Source of the DNA: Emmonsiellopsis sp. PD_33
Lineage: Eukaryota; Ascomycota; Eurotiomycetes; Onygenales; Ajellomycetaceae
NCBI GenBank assembly: GCA_032988165.1
Contig: JANTQF010000244.1
Span: forward strand, 1-52,487
DNA: 52,487 nt
Direction of reading: 5' to 3'
Shown: one piece after another, positions 21,928 to 32,300 of the stretch
Layout: each line of letters begins with the position of its first letter
Numbering within the stretch: the first letter of the stretch is position 1
Made by a program: the position numbers and the translations under genes
The notes under the pieces: generated by a model
What the model was told of the DNA's origin: nothing
Databases searched by the model: none
The model's input: only the letters and a program-made list of their open reading frames with translations

Positions 21928-23434
21928 ATGAGCCCCTCAATACAGCAATGTCCTCTTTGCAGCAAACAGATTCAATCAACCAACTATTCTCATTATATTA
22001 AGAATAGATGTCCAGAGTGGTCAGCAGCTATTCTTTGTCCAAACTGCAACAGAAATGTCCCCCCAGGCCATAAATGTGTTACAGGCCCAAGAAAACATTG
22101 CTCAGTTTGTTTACAGCTTAAGGCTGCATCAAATATGTCTTGCCATATTGAATCATGTAAACAGAACATGACTGTATCAATATCTCAGATATCTCATGAT
22201 ATATTAGGTAATTACTTATCTTTTCTGTCTTTGCTATTTATCTGCTACATCCACTAATAAATTGAGCTGCAGATAATAATCCATCCTCATTGGAGCTGTC
22301 TACTATTATTCAAGAGATATCTAGGCTTCAGATGCAACAAAAATTCCCCAAATGCGCCCTTAACAACCTTACTCTACTTATTTCTGATAAGCAAGAGTTT
22401 TCCTGGCAGAAACCTGCATTGCTATCTCCCTCTGAAGTCTGAGACAAACAATTCCCTCCATTGGATATATTTAGGGCTGTACAGCTGGGTTCAGCAGACT
22501 TACCCATTCAATATATCCTACATGGAGGTGAGTATGTTAAGAGTGAAGATAGGGAGACTACTATCAGCAATGCCTTCTATCAAGCATGTATATCTCTACA
22601 TGACTCTGATTCTTCACCAAAATCTTCTCTGATCAATATCCCTCTTGCATCTGAATTCTGCTGCCTACGACCTTCTCTGGCAATGAGACACCAACTTCGG
22701 ATTATATGCGATAAAGGCATTAAGCTATTGGCCAATTTTGCACCTGCAGGTAGCTTTGTTGATATCCATATTGATTTGTATAGACTCTCCACTATTATTC
22801 ATATAACTGCTAATTAAAATTAGATCAGAATTGACATGGTCTGTCTCAATCTATAGGTAGCTCTGAGTGTATATGGCTTTTATATCCACCAACACATGAG
22901 AACCTCAAGGTCTTTGTCTCATTTGCAGGTGAATCTGGCTGTCTGACCAAGATCTCCAGCCAACTTACAGGGGGATACATCACTTGTGTTGATTCAAACC
23001 AGGTTATATATATCCCACCAGGTTGGCTGCATGTCACATTCACAACTCAATCTGGTTCCTTGGTTGGGATCAACTTTGAGTCTCTTGAGGGGCTCAGGAC
23101 TATGGCCCAAAGTGTTGCAATACATCTCCCAAGCTTAGACCAAACTCCTCATGAAGTATTAGATGATTTTCATCAATATACTAAAGCTGCTCTGCATTTT
23201 CTTAATAATGAATATAAAGCAGATATCATTTCTGCTGTGCTAGATAGCTGGATATTATTTCTGGCATCTTCAACACAAAATGCACTACAAAACTTGCAGT
23301 TGCAGTCAGCAATCTGTGCTTTTCTTAGGTGTCTGGAGGAGGAATTGTTAAATAAGGGAGCAAAATGTTGTGGTATATACCATGAAAATGTACTGTCTCA
23401 TGTTAAAAGTGAGCATTGGGAAGTATTTCCTTAG
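21928..23434 (+). pseudogene. JmjC-domain gene with N-terminal zinc fingers, three exons, damaged
   Basis: Exons 21928-22207, 22273-22809 and 22857-23434 join in frame to about 464 codons. Exon 1 begins MSPSIQQCPLC and has several CxxC/H pairs (CPLC, CPNC, CSVC), so it probably binds zinc. Exons 2-3 contain VDIHID (Fe(II)-binding HxD), the downstream WLLYPPTHENLKVF, GGYITCVDSNQVIYIPPGWL and the distal His in GWLHVTF: a JmjC 2-oxoglutarate oxygenase fold. Intron 1 is canonical (GTAATT..GCAG, 65 bp). Intron 2 (47 bp) ends CTATAG but starts CT instead of GT, and exon 2 has TGA at 22440-22442 where Arg is likely (CGA). Probably inactivated recently. Substrate unknown; JmjC proteins demethylate histones or hydroxylate proteins. 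Confidence 0.75.
22208..22272 (+). other. Intron 1 of the JmjC-type gene
   Basis: GTAATT donor at 22208, CACTAAT branch-like site, GCAG acceptor ending 22272; removal keeps phase (G/AT codon). Confidence 0.75.
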
Positions 23435-23691
23435 TCTATAAATCTTCTTCTTACATACACTCTTATCTGTCTGTATTAGCTTTTACTATTATTTAGTCCT
23501 TTATTTTCTATCTTCTTTATGGTTTAGTCCTTTCAGATGCATCTTATAGTATTAAATTTTTTTTTCCTTCTTATAGTAGATTCTTCTGCTTCATATAGTT
23601 CTTCCATAAAGAACAATCTCTCATGAGTATTTTCTTTCTAATTAAATAAAAGTTACAGCCTAATGATATAATTATACACTACCTTCTCTTC

Positions 23692-23722
<31 letters not shown>

Positions 23723-23880
23723 TGCTACTACTACTACTCCTACTATATATATTTCTTATATAGTTAGTCAGCTCCATCTGAGTAGCTATTGGCACAAACA
23801 GAACATATAGTTCAAAAATTGATATCTTAAAAGCTTGATCCCTCTATATAAGATCTACTAATATATATACCTTCTCATCT
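23435..23880. other. Intergenic stretch with CTA microsatellite
   Basis: Probable 3' flank of the JmjC-type gene followed by a (CTA)n microsatellite at 23694-23747 with a few interruptions. No gene seen. Confidence 0.6.
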
Positions 23881-23881
23881 A

Positions 23882-24188
23882 GGAGCAAGCAAAGTGCTCC
23901 ATTGTCCTCTGAAATCAATGCAAATTGCTTCACTTTCCAGCTGATATGGGCACAATTTGCCTCACTCCATAAACCCTTTACCTATTTAAAAGGCTGTATA
24001 AACCTTTGGCACCTACTACAGTTTAAGTCCAAAGTTATATAAGCCCTTTTTAAAAGGTTAGGTAAACTTTTAGCCCCTTCTCAGGATTAAGACTTTCCAC
24101 TTTCTTTTTTCCTATGAGGTTTTTTATTTTTTCCTTAAAGGTTTTTACATGGTTTTACTGCATAGTTCATGGGCCTTTCTCTCAATTA
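23882..24188 (+). mobile_element. Chromovirus scrap, internally deleted
   Basis: 23882-23963 matches the reverse complement of 19574-19651 and flanks (pol linker with three motif units at 23886, 23917 and 23949). 23964-24188 matches the reverse complement of about 17290-17660 (3' noncoding part). The integrase and chromodomain that should lie between are gone. Orientation is opposite to copy 1. Confidence 0.75.
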
Positions 24189-24945
24189 AGTCTTTAACTG
24201 CTATTAGTTAAGAGATGTGCCTCACACTGCCTGGGGTAAGAGCTGTACTGGCCTGGACTATTCTTTAACTATACATAGTTAAGTCTTTAACTGTCTAGTG
24301 GTAAGAGCTGGGGCAGCCTGGGCTATTCTTTTAACTTTAACTCTATTTAGTTGAGTCTTTAACTGTCTGGAGCTAACAGCCGGGCCGGCCCGGGCTATTC
24401 ATTAATTATATTTAGTTAAGCCTTGAACTGCTATTAGTTAAGAGGTGTACCTAGCACTGTCTGGAACTAAGGGCCAGGTCTACCCAAACTATCCTTGAAT
24501 TATACTTACCTAAGCCTTTAACTGCCATTAGTTCAGAGGGGTATCTATAACTCCCTTAGGCTAAGGGCCAGGCCAGCCTGAACTATCTTTTAACTATACT
24601 TAGTTAAGTCTTTGAATACTATTAGTGAAGAGGTATGTCTAATACTGTCTAGGGCTAAGTGCTAGGCCAGCCTGAGCTATTCTTTAACTATATTTTATTA
24701 AATCTTTAACTGTAATTAGTTAAGAGATATATCTATAACTACCCAAGGCTAAGGACTGGGCCAGCCTAGATTATCCTTTAACTACTATTAGTAAAGAGGC
24801 AGACCTAGTATTACTTACAGCTAAAAGCTAGGCCAGCCCAGATTATCCTTTAACTATACTTAGTTTAGTCTTTAACTGTTATTCATTAAGAGCTGTATCT
24901 ACTACCATTCAGGGCCAGTCTGAGCAATCTTTTAACTAGATTAAT
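24189..24945. repeat. Degenerate tandem repeat, units about 70-100 bp
   Basis: Eight or nine phrases start with variants of tctttaactgctattagttaaga and continue with aagggccaggccagcctgagctatt. Phrase starts lie near 24191, 24283, 24354, 24421, 24508, 24609, 24703, 24773 and 24862. One unit keeps a 14-bp perfect palindrome CCGGGCCGGCCCGG (24380-24393); others show CAGG/CTGG there, as expected after CpG loss. Confidence 0.8.
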
Positions 24946-25133
24946 TAGTCATTTATACTTGATTTAGCCAAGGGATCCCTGTGACTAAGATAAAGCTTTT
25001 TTTAAGTAATTAAACTAAAAAGAAGATGGATTGTACTTTACTAAGGAAATTAACTTAGAGATTAAGGAGATAGATGGAGTAAGATTAACTAGGCTAGTTA
25101 GAAAATAATATAGTATAGAAACTAACCCCTTCT

Positions 25134-26003
25134 CTAAGTACAAGTTACAGGCTCCCAACCCATTAAACTGCATTGTTTAGAAACTATATACTTTGTAACC
25201 TCTTCCTCCTCTAAATATGAAAGTAGATCCTCCTTTAGGGCCTGACAACAGGCTCTCTCACAACCTAGATCATCATCCTTGGTGATCTTTGTCACTAGAA
25301 CCTTAGAGAGACTATACCTTTTATTAAATCTAAGTACTAAATCCCTCACTGTATTGTTCATTCCAACATCCATTAACCGTCATTTTCGTTTATTTGAGGT
25401 CTCTTCGGGTTCAGCAAGGTCTGAATCATATATGTAGAACTATAAAAGGTTAGTTTATATAAGTCTATAGTAAAAATAATAGAATAGCAAGGTAAAATAG
25501 ATACTTACAGTTTGATTTTGATATCTAACTAAGATAGCATGCCAAATCCCTCTACCAGCCTGATGGTGAATTTTCCCTTGCTCAAACTCCTCAGATGTAG
25601 CATTCCTGGCTTGTAGCTCAAGGAAATAGGTAGTTCTCTCCCAAATGTGACTGGAATAGCAATAGCAGAGAAAATAGTTGATTTTTGATGCTAATGCTGG
25701 CATTCCTTCATGTGCCTGAGAGACAGTTGCCAGGTCATATAAGAGATTGATAGTGGGAGAGTTCTTTGAAGGCCTAGTTTTCTCAAGCCATTCTTTCCTC
25801 TTTTTATCATCCTTATAGGCGATTGGTTCGGAGCGAATATTGAATATAGATGAATGGTTTGAGTTAAGTCCTTTTAACAGTATAGAACACTGTTGGAAGA
25901 ACTTTACAGTTCCATTCTGATCATTAGGTCCAGGCAGCTGTAAAGCCTGAAGCTGTTGGTGGACAGATCTCAGAGGGGAGGTATTGGAGGTTGAATTATC
26001 CAT
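25134..26003 (-). pseudogene. Two-exon gene of unknown function with one internal TGA
   Basis: Exon 1 26003-25509 (165 codons, begins MDNSTSNTSPLRSVHQQLQA), intron 25508-25440 (69 bp, GTAAGT..ATAG with an ACTAAC branch-like site), exon 2 25439-25134 (102 codons with stop). Phase is kept across the splice. Exon 2 has TGA at 25382-25380 within a basic run (NKRK-stop-RLMD) where CGA (Arg) is likely. I do not recognise the family. Exon 1 is neutral and mixed; exon 2 ends in an acidic helix-like region (LLSYLEEEEVTKYI). No signal peptide or membrane segment once the intron is removed. The gene may be only recently broken. Confidence 0.6.
25440..25508 (-). other. Intron of the unknown two-exon gene
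   Basis: GTAAGT donor at 25508, ACTAAC branch-like site, TATAG acceptor ending at 25440. Reading through it instead gives a Tyr/Phe-rich nonsense tail. Confidence 0.7.
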
Positions 26004-26367
26004 ATCTTTGACTGATAGGTAAGGATAGGCACTAATAGATAAAATAAGAAGCTTATTAGTAAAAGAAATTACTGGTTAAAAGAGGTACTACCAGATAAAA
26101 AGAGAAGCTTATGGGTGAAAAGAAATACTAATAAAAAGAGACACTTACAGGTGAAAAGAGAGACTTGTAGGCAAGAAAGATAGCTGGTAAAAAGAGGAGC
26201 TTGTAGACAAGAAAATAGCTAGTAACCAAAGAAACTTATAAGTGAGAAGAATAGCTGGTAAGAGAAGTAGTAGTAAGTAAAGAGAGAAACTTATAAGTAA
26301 GAAAAAGAGACTGAGTTATACATATAAGTACTAAGTTCTACATGTAGGTAGTAGAATATGTATATCT
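26004..26367. repeat. Loose repeat upstream of the unknown gene
   Basis: Recurring phrases of the type 'acttataggtgaaaagaga..ctagtaa' about 40-50 bp apart (26040-26330). Probably a degenerate tandem repeat in the promoter side of the minus-strand gene. Confidence 0.45.
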
Positions 26368-26690
26368 ATAGGAGGCTGTGTAGAAGGCTGTGTAGAGGCT
26401 GTGTAGAGGCTGTGTAGAGGCTGTGTAGGAGGCTGTGTAGAGGCTGTGTAGAGGCTGTGTAGGAGGCTGTGTAGGTAGAGGCTGTGTAGAGGCTGTGTAG
26501 GAGGCTGTGTAGAGGCTGTGTAGGAGGCTGTGTAGAGGCTGTGTAGGAGGCTGTGTAGTAGACTGTGTAGGAGCTGTGTAGGAGCTGTCTAGTAGGCTGT
26601 ATAGGAGCTGTGTAGGGGCTGTGTAGTGAGCTATGTAGAGGCTATATAGGAGCTGTTTAGAGGCTGTATAGAAGACTATGTAGAAGTATG
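26368..26690. repeat. Minisatellite (ggctgtgtaga / ggaggctgtgta)
   Basis: About 25 units of 11-14 bp, all variants of aggctgtgtag with an optional extra gga, decaying toward the right end. Confidence 0.9.
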
Positions 26691-26699
26691 TATGTTAGT

Positions 26700-28140
26700 A
26701 TTCTAACTAACCTTCTCCTGCAGGTAGAAGAAAATTATAGTCCTACAACTTTAAACTAGAAAGTAATAAAGGGATAGTAAATATAGGGATCTATTAGATA
26801 TTAATAGTTAATTTAATCAATTGATCCCTAGGATTAAATATATCTATAGTGTATAATATGTGATGTAGTACTCCTCCCTCTGACTAGGAGAATATTATGT
26901 TCCTACAACTTCAAACTAGGAAGTAATGAAGAGATAGTAAGTATAGGAATCTATTAGATATAGATGATTAATTTAACCAATTGATCCCTAGGATTAAATA
27001 TATCTGTAGTGTATAATATATAATGTAGTATCCCTCTCTCTAGGCAGAAGAATATTATGTTTCCACAACTTCAAACTAGAAAGTAATGAAGTGATAGCAA
27101 GCCTATAAATCTATTAAATATAGATGGTTAATTTAACCAATTGATCCCTAGGATTGAATATATCTGTAGTGTATAATATATAATGTAGTACCCCCCCCCC
27201 TAGGCAGAAGAATATTATGTTTCCACAACTTCAGACTAGAAAGTAATGAAGGGATAGCAAGCCTATAAATCTATTAGATATAGATGGTTAATTTAACCAA
27301 TTGATCCCTAGGATTGAATATATCTGTAGTGTATAATATATAATGTAGTACCCCCCCCCCTAGGCAGAAGAATATTATGTTTCCACAACTTCAGACTAGA
27401 AAGTAATGAAGGGATAGAAAGCCTNNNNNNNNNNNNNNNNNNNNNNNNNNNNNNNNNNNNNNNNNNNNNNNNNNNNNNNNNNNNNNNNNNNNNNNNNNNN
27501 NNNNNNNNNNNNNNNNNNNNNNNNNNNNNNNNNNNNNNNNNNNNNNNNNNNNNNNNNNNNNNNNNNNNNNNNNNNNNNNNNNNNNNNNNNNNNNNNNNNN
27601 NNNNNNNNNNNNNNNNNNNNNNNNNNNNNNNNNNNNNNNNNNNNNNNNNNNNNNNNNNNNNNNNNNNNNNNNNNNNNNNNNNNNNNNNNNNNNNNNNNNN
27701 NNNNNNNNNNNNNNNNNNNNNNNNNNNNNNNNNNNNNNNNNNNNNNNNNNNNNNNNNNNNNNNNNNNNNNNNNNNNNNNNNNNNNNNNNNNNNNNNNNNN
27801 NNNNNNNNNNNNNNNNNNNNNNNNNNNNNNNNNNNNNNATATATCTGTAGTGTATAATATATAATGTAGTACCCCCTTCTGACTAGGAGAATATTATGTT
27901 CTCACAACTTCAGACTGGGGAGTAATGAAGGGATAGCAAGCCTATAAATCTATTAGATATAGATGGTTAATTTAACCAATTGATCCCTAGGATTGAATAT
28001 ATCTATAGTGTATAATATATAATGTAGTACCCCCTTCTGACTAGGAGAATATTATGTTCTCACAACTTCAGACTGGGGAGTAATGAAGGGATAGCAAGCC
28101 TATAAATCTATTAGATATAGATGGTTAATTTAATCAATTG
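26700..28140. repeat. Satellite array, unit about 155-161 bp, with assembly gap
   Basis: At least seven visible units. Landmarks: gtagtac followed by a C-run (near 26864, 27025, 27186, 27346, 27869, 28024), then gaatattatgtt, then aattgatccctagg. Units near the gap are nearly identical, those at the left edge more diverged. Two units carry runs of ten C. The gap 27425-27838 lies inside the array, so the true length is unknown. Confidence 0.9.
27425..27838. other. Assembly gap (414 N)
   Basis: All N. Located in nearly identical satellite units, so the gap reflects collapse or unresolved copy number. Confidence 1.
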
Positions 28141-28169
28141 ATTCCTAGCCTACTATCTTTGAGAATATT

Positions 28170-28632
28170 ATGAGTATTAAGGGGAATAAGACTATCTCCA
28201 AGGCAAAAAAGACAGCTGCAAAGAAGGCTTGGAAAGGAGGAAGAAGGATGTGGCACTTAGTAGGAGTTAAACTTCAAGATGATCAGGTAAGTTATCTATT
28301 TTTATTTCTATTAGTGTTCTTTACTTTTTTATTTAAAATTCTTAATTAACTTATACTATTTCTTAACTTCTAAGATCTCAATTTTTAACCCTGGCTTTGG
28401 AGATATCCCAACAATTCGAAAGCTTCCTCAAATTTGATTTAATAATATAACTAGACTGTTGGTTAGGGAACTGAAGAAGAAGGATAAATCCTTAAAGATT
28501 CAGGTTGGAGGCTGTCCAAACCCTTTTGGAAAATGTATGTGGTTGACTTGCAGGTGGTTAATTGAGGATATTCTAAGTGTATATGGAGAGAAGCCAAATG
28601 AGAAGGTTGAATGGAATAGGGTTACTTTATAG
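28170..28632 (+). pseudogene. Small two-exon gene of unknown function with one internal TGA
   Basis: Exon 1 28170-28286 (39 codons, MSIKGNKTISKAKKTAAKKA, strongly basic), intron 28287-28374 (88 bp, GTAAGT..TAAG), exon 2 28375-28632 (86 codons with stop TAG). Phase 0 is kept. TGA at 28435-28437 follows KLPQI and is probably a former CGA. The downstream part is basic and has Cys residues (VGGCPNPFGKCMWLTCRWL). The basic N-terminus resembles a nuclear/DNA-binding tail, but I do not recognise the family. Its start codon lies in a gagaatattatg that is identical to part of the satellite unit next door. Confidence 0.5.
28287..28374 (+). other. Intron of the small unknown gene
   Basis: GTAAGT donor, pyrimidine-rich 3' half, acceptor TAAG ending 28374; both flanking exons are in phase 0. 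Confidence 0.6.
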
Positions 28633-28924
28633 GAGGTTAATTTTAACCTCTAATTATTTTATTACTTGGTTTTTGTTGATATTTTTGGAATTTACAGTTT
28701 TTTTATCTATAACCTACTACTGTTATACACTCTTTGGTTAAATATATTACTTGTTAACATATACAGAGTAAAGATAAATGGAGATATAACTCTTTAAGTT
28801 AAATTTATTTAACTCTAACAGACTTTACTTAATATTTTAGGACTATATATTCATTTATGATGTGATTTTTTCTATCATACTTGACTTGGTTTCACCTATA
28901 TATATATATATATAGGCTACTTAT

Positions 28925-28962
28925 CCTGGTTACCACGGAAAGGTGCAAGTAATTTAACCAGG
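28925..28962. repeat. Hairpin CCTGGTTA..TAACCAGG
   Basis: Perfect 8-bp arms around a 22-bp loop, next to a TA run (about 28903-28914). It lies between the divergent-facing 3' ends of the small gene and the helicase ORF. Confidence 0.6.
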
Positions 28963-28973
28963 TAAAGAAAAAC

Positions 28974-29082
28974 CCAAACTCCAAACTCCAAACTTTAAAC
29001 TCCAAACTCCAAACTCTAAACTCCAAACTCCAAACTCCAAACTCCAAACTCCAAACTCCAAACTCCAAACTCCAAACTCCAA
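28974..29082. repeat. Heptamer tandem repeat (ccaaact)n
   Basis: About 15 copies of a 7-bp unit, two copies with T substitutions (actttaa, actctaa). On the other strand this is (AGTTTGG)n, G/T-rich. Confidence 0.9.
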
Positions 29083-29336
29083 AAGACTCTAAGATTAAAG
29101 AGGGAGACCCCCTAAAAATATTAAAAAGATTAAAAGGATAACTTCAAACACCTTTAATGAAAGAAGATAGATCCAAAAAGCTTTTAAAGTTAAAGAAATA
29201 TCAAAAGAATAACTTCAAACACTTATAATTAAAAGAGAGACACCCAAAGATATAGAGAAAGAAAGAAAATAACTCCAAACACCTTAAAAAGAGGTAATAT
29301 GCAATGAAAATGTAATATTAAAGGAAAAAAACCCTT
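29083..29336. repeat. Degenerate ~60-bp repeat 3' of the helicase ORF
   Basis: Three or four phrases of the form 'ataacttcaaacaccttta..aaaga' follow one another up to the stop codon of the helicase ORF. Probably its 3' untranslated region and flank. Confidence 0.5.
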
Positions 29337-32300
29337 CTAAGGCAGCTGTTTAGCCTTCTCCAGTAGTCTATAAAAGACTATAAGTCCAACCAGACTCTCT
29401 GTGTTAAACATCTGCTTGTCAACCTCAATCATGGATCCAAAAAATCCATCTGGAGTCTCCACTGGAAGTGTATTTAACACTGGAAGTGAGAGGCTTTCAA
29501 AATGGGATTTATTTAACCAACATCCAACTATAAAAGGCTTGATAATATCTGTATATAAACAGTGTTTATCATCCTTCTTAGTTTGATTGCAAAGGATAAC
29601 AGGCAACAAGCATGTAAAGCAGGCAGAGTGAGACTTTAGACGATATCTTCTAAAGCTACTTACCAATGTTTTATAGGCATATGATATGGGTATGGAGCAT
29701 TGGGTAAAGGTATGAGACTGAAGAAGGGGTCTTTTAGAGACATCTTTAAAGATAGCCTCTGTAAAACAGATGATACAGTGATTTAGAAAGGGTTTAAGTG
29801 CAAGAAACAGACATTTTTGTCTTCTTTCAACAGTTTTTTGATGCTTAATTAGATTGGAGGATCCTAGTTTTAAATCAGTAGTTCTTTTAGAGCATAAATC
29901 ACATGGTTTTTCATGTGGTTCACACTCTGAGATGATAATCTGATCAAATACTTGTCTGAGGAGCTTTCTTCTACATACCTTTTCATTTAAAAACTGTCTG
30001 AAGAGGGTTCTTTCAGCAGAGTCAGTTGGCTTTAACTGAAGCTCTTTATGAGTAGTATATATGAGAGAGTATCCTGTCTCATTTTTCCTACCCATCCTGC
30101 CTGTTTCCTGCACAAAATCAGTGAGAGAATAACTAGATAAAAAGTGTATAACAAGAGTGACCCTTTCAAAATCAAAACCAGCTGAGATAGCACTGGTGGC
30201 AAAGAGAATAGACTTTTTAAATGAAATAAACTCAGATAGATGCTTTTGCTTTTCAAAATCAGAGAGATCAGCATGATAATAGGTGGAAGTATAGGAAATC
30301 TGAGTAGATAGATCCCTAGTATCAGCTTTAGATAGACAGTAGACTATTATCCTATCATCTGAATGAGACTGTCTGAATTGAATAAGATAATCAATCAATT
30401 CATTCATCTGTTCATCTTTTCTCTCAGAGCCAAAGAACTTCATCTGGTAATGAATGTTAGGCTGGGAGATATGACTTCTTATGGTAAGATTATTATTAAG
30501 AAACATCATATCTTTCAGTTGCTTTTCATAATCCCCAGTTAAAGTAGCTGTAGTGAAGATAAACTGGGTATTTATCATCCGCAGCTGCTTAAGGTGCTTC
30601 ATGGCATATCTATAATGCTCAGCAGTCACAATAAGATGACATTCATCAAAGATAATTCTTTCCAGTTGATTTTGAGCCTGTAATTGAAAAAGAAATGTCA
30701 TAAAAGCTTCACTAACAGCAGTTTCAACTGATACCAAGATGAGAGAATCATAGTTATCTACTCTTTTTTCCTCATAGAAGGAACAAGAGATATCAAACTC
30801 CTCAGCTCTTTTTTTGATGTCAGATTTTAAAGAGACAAGGGGGACAACAATAATAGAAGACTTAGAACTGGTAAGACTAGCAGTTAAAAGGAAAAGAGTG
30901 GTTTTACCACCAGCAGTGGGTAGAATAATAGTTAAACAGGGCTTTTTCTGCAGGATAAACTGTAGGGCAAGCTTCTGCTGAGGAGATTTAAAAGAAACAG
31001 TAGAATCCTGAAAGAAATCCTGAAGTAATTGAGAAAGAATGTCAGTAGTAAGAAATGAAAACTCAGCTTGATCCTTTCCATCTGATTTAGTAAGTGTAAG
31101 CTTTTGATAGGAATCCATAGCTTCTTCAGGTTGGGAATCAGTATCAGAATGGATCCTATCATCTAAATCAGATAGAAAGTTAGTAGAATCCTCATTAAGA
31201 AGTGAAATATAACTAGAAAGCTCAGCAAGTTTAACTTTTTTAACAGTAGAAGCAGTAGCAGATAAAGAAGAGATAGAAAGAGAGTGTTTTTTTCTGTTTT
31301 TTAAAGCATTAGAGGAGATAGGAAAATAAGAGGAAGAAGACTGGATATTAAACTCATTAGAATGTAAAAAGGAAGATTGGAAGGAAGTAAAGGAGATATT
31401 ATTTAACTGGAAAAAAGCATGATAATTTAAAGAAAACCTGAGGAACTGAGCCTGTTTGTGAAGGGTAAAATTAGAGAAATCAGTCTGTTTTCTAGCATAA
31501 ACTAGATGGGAGGTTTTAACACTGTGATGCATCTGTTCTGCTACTATATTATCATAGGAATCATCTGGATCATCCTCAAATATAGTTTCTTTCATACAGT
31601 CTCTTATAACAGCTAAGATAGCATGCCTATAGAGCTGGATGTTTAGTTTCTGCCCTATATATCTAGCAGATAGATGCCTCAGTGTATCACCTAGATCCCT
31701 GGACTTTAATCTTCTATTTGAATAGAATAGGAGCTCCTTTGCTGGAGATTCCTGGGAAGAAATGGAGAGGTTTAAAAACTGAACAAAGGGAAGGATAACT
31801 GAAAGATAAATGAGTGTCAGGTAGCTAACAGAGGTAGGGAGGAACCTAATTGCAGTCTGTTCCTTAGAGGTAGTTGAAAAGGTCTTAGAATATCTCAGCT
31901 TGATATAAAAAAGCTTGTGCTCCTTATTTAAGAAGAGATTTCTCTGGTTTTTCATAGAATTAGCATGCAATAGGATAGATAACTCACTTCCCCGGCTAGG
32001 TGCACCACCAGTAAAATGAAATAAACACATCAAACAGGATAAAAAGGAATGAACTTGGTGGAAATAGTCATCAACAGCAGACTCATTAGGTTTTAACTGG
32101 GAATTGTCAATGAAAAACAACTTTTTTCTCAGGGCAGGGGTTTGTAAGACCTTATCAGAAAGAAACGTTGAAAAGGACTGTAACTGAGGACTGTGGGAAA
32201 GAAAAGAATGACCTAGACCTCTATCATTTACCTGCTCTGATGAAGCAGCTTGATCAAGAGTAATAGAGGTTAATCCTTGCATAAAGGAAATATCAAAGAG

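Noticed and set aside
21489..22001. Long ORFs over the minisatellite, both strands
   Set aside because: They exist because the 12-bp unit lacks stops in most frames.
22440..28437. TGA read as Arg or Trp (altered genetic code)
   Set aside because: The same decay gives CAT, TGT and CAA at neighbouring Arg codons, and TAG/TAA stops occur too; CpG loss explains the data without recoding.
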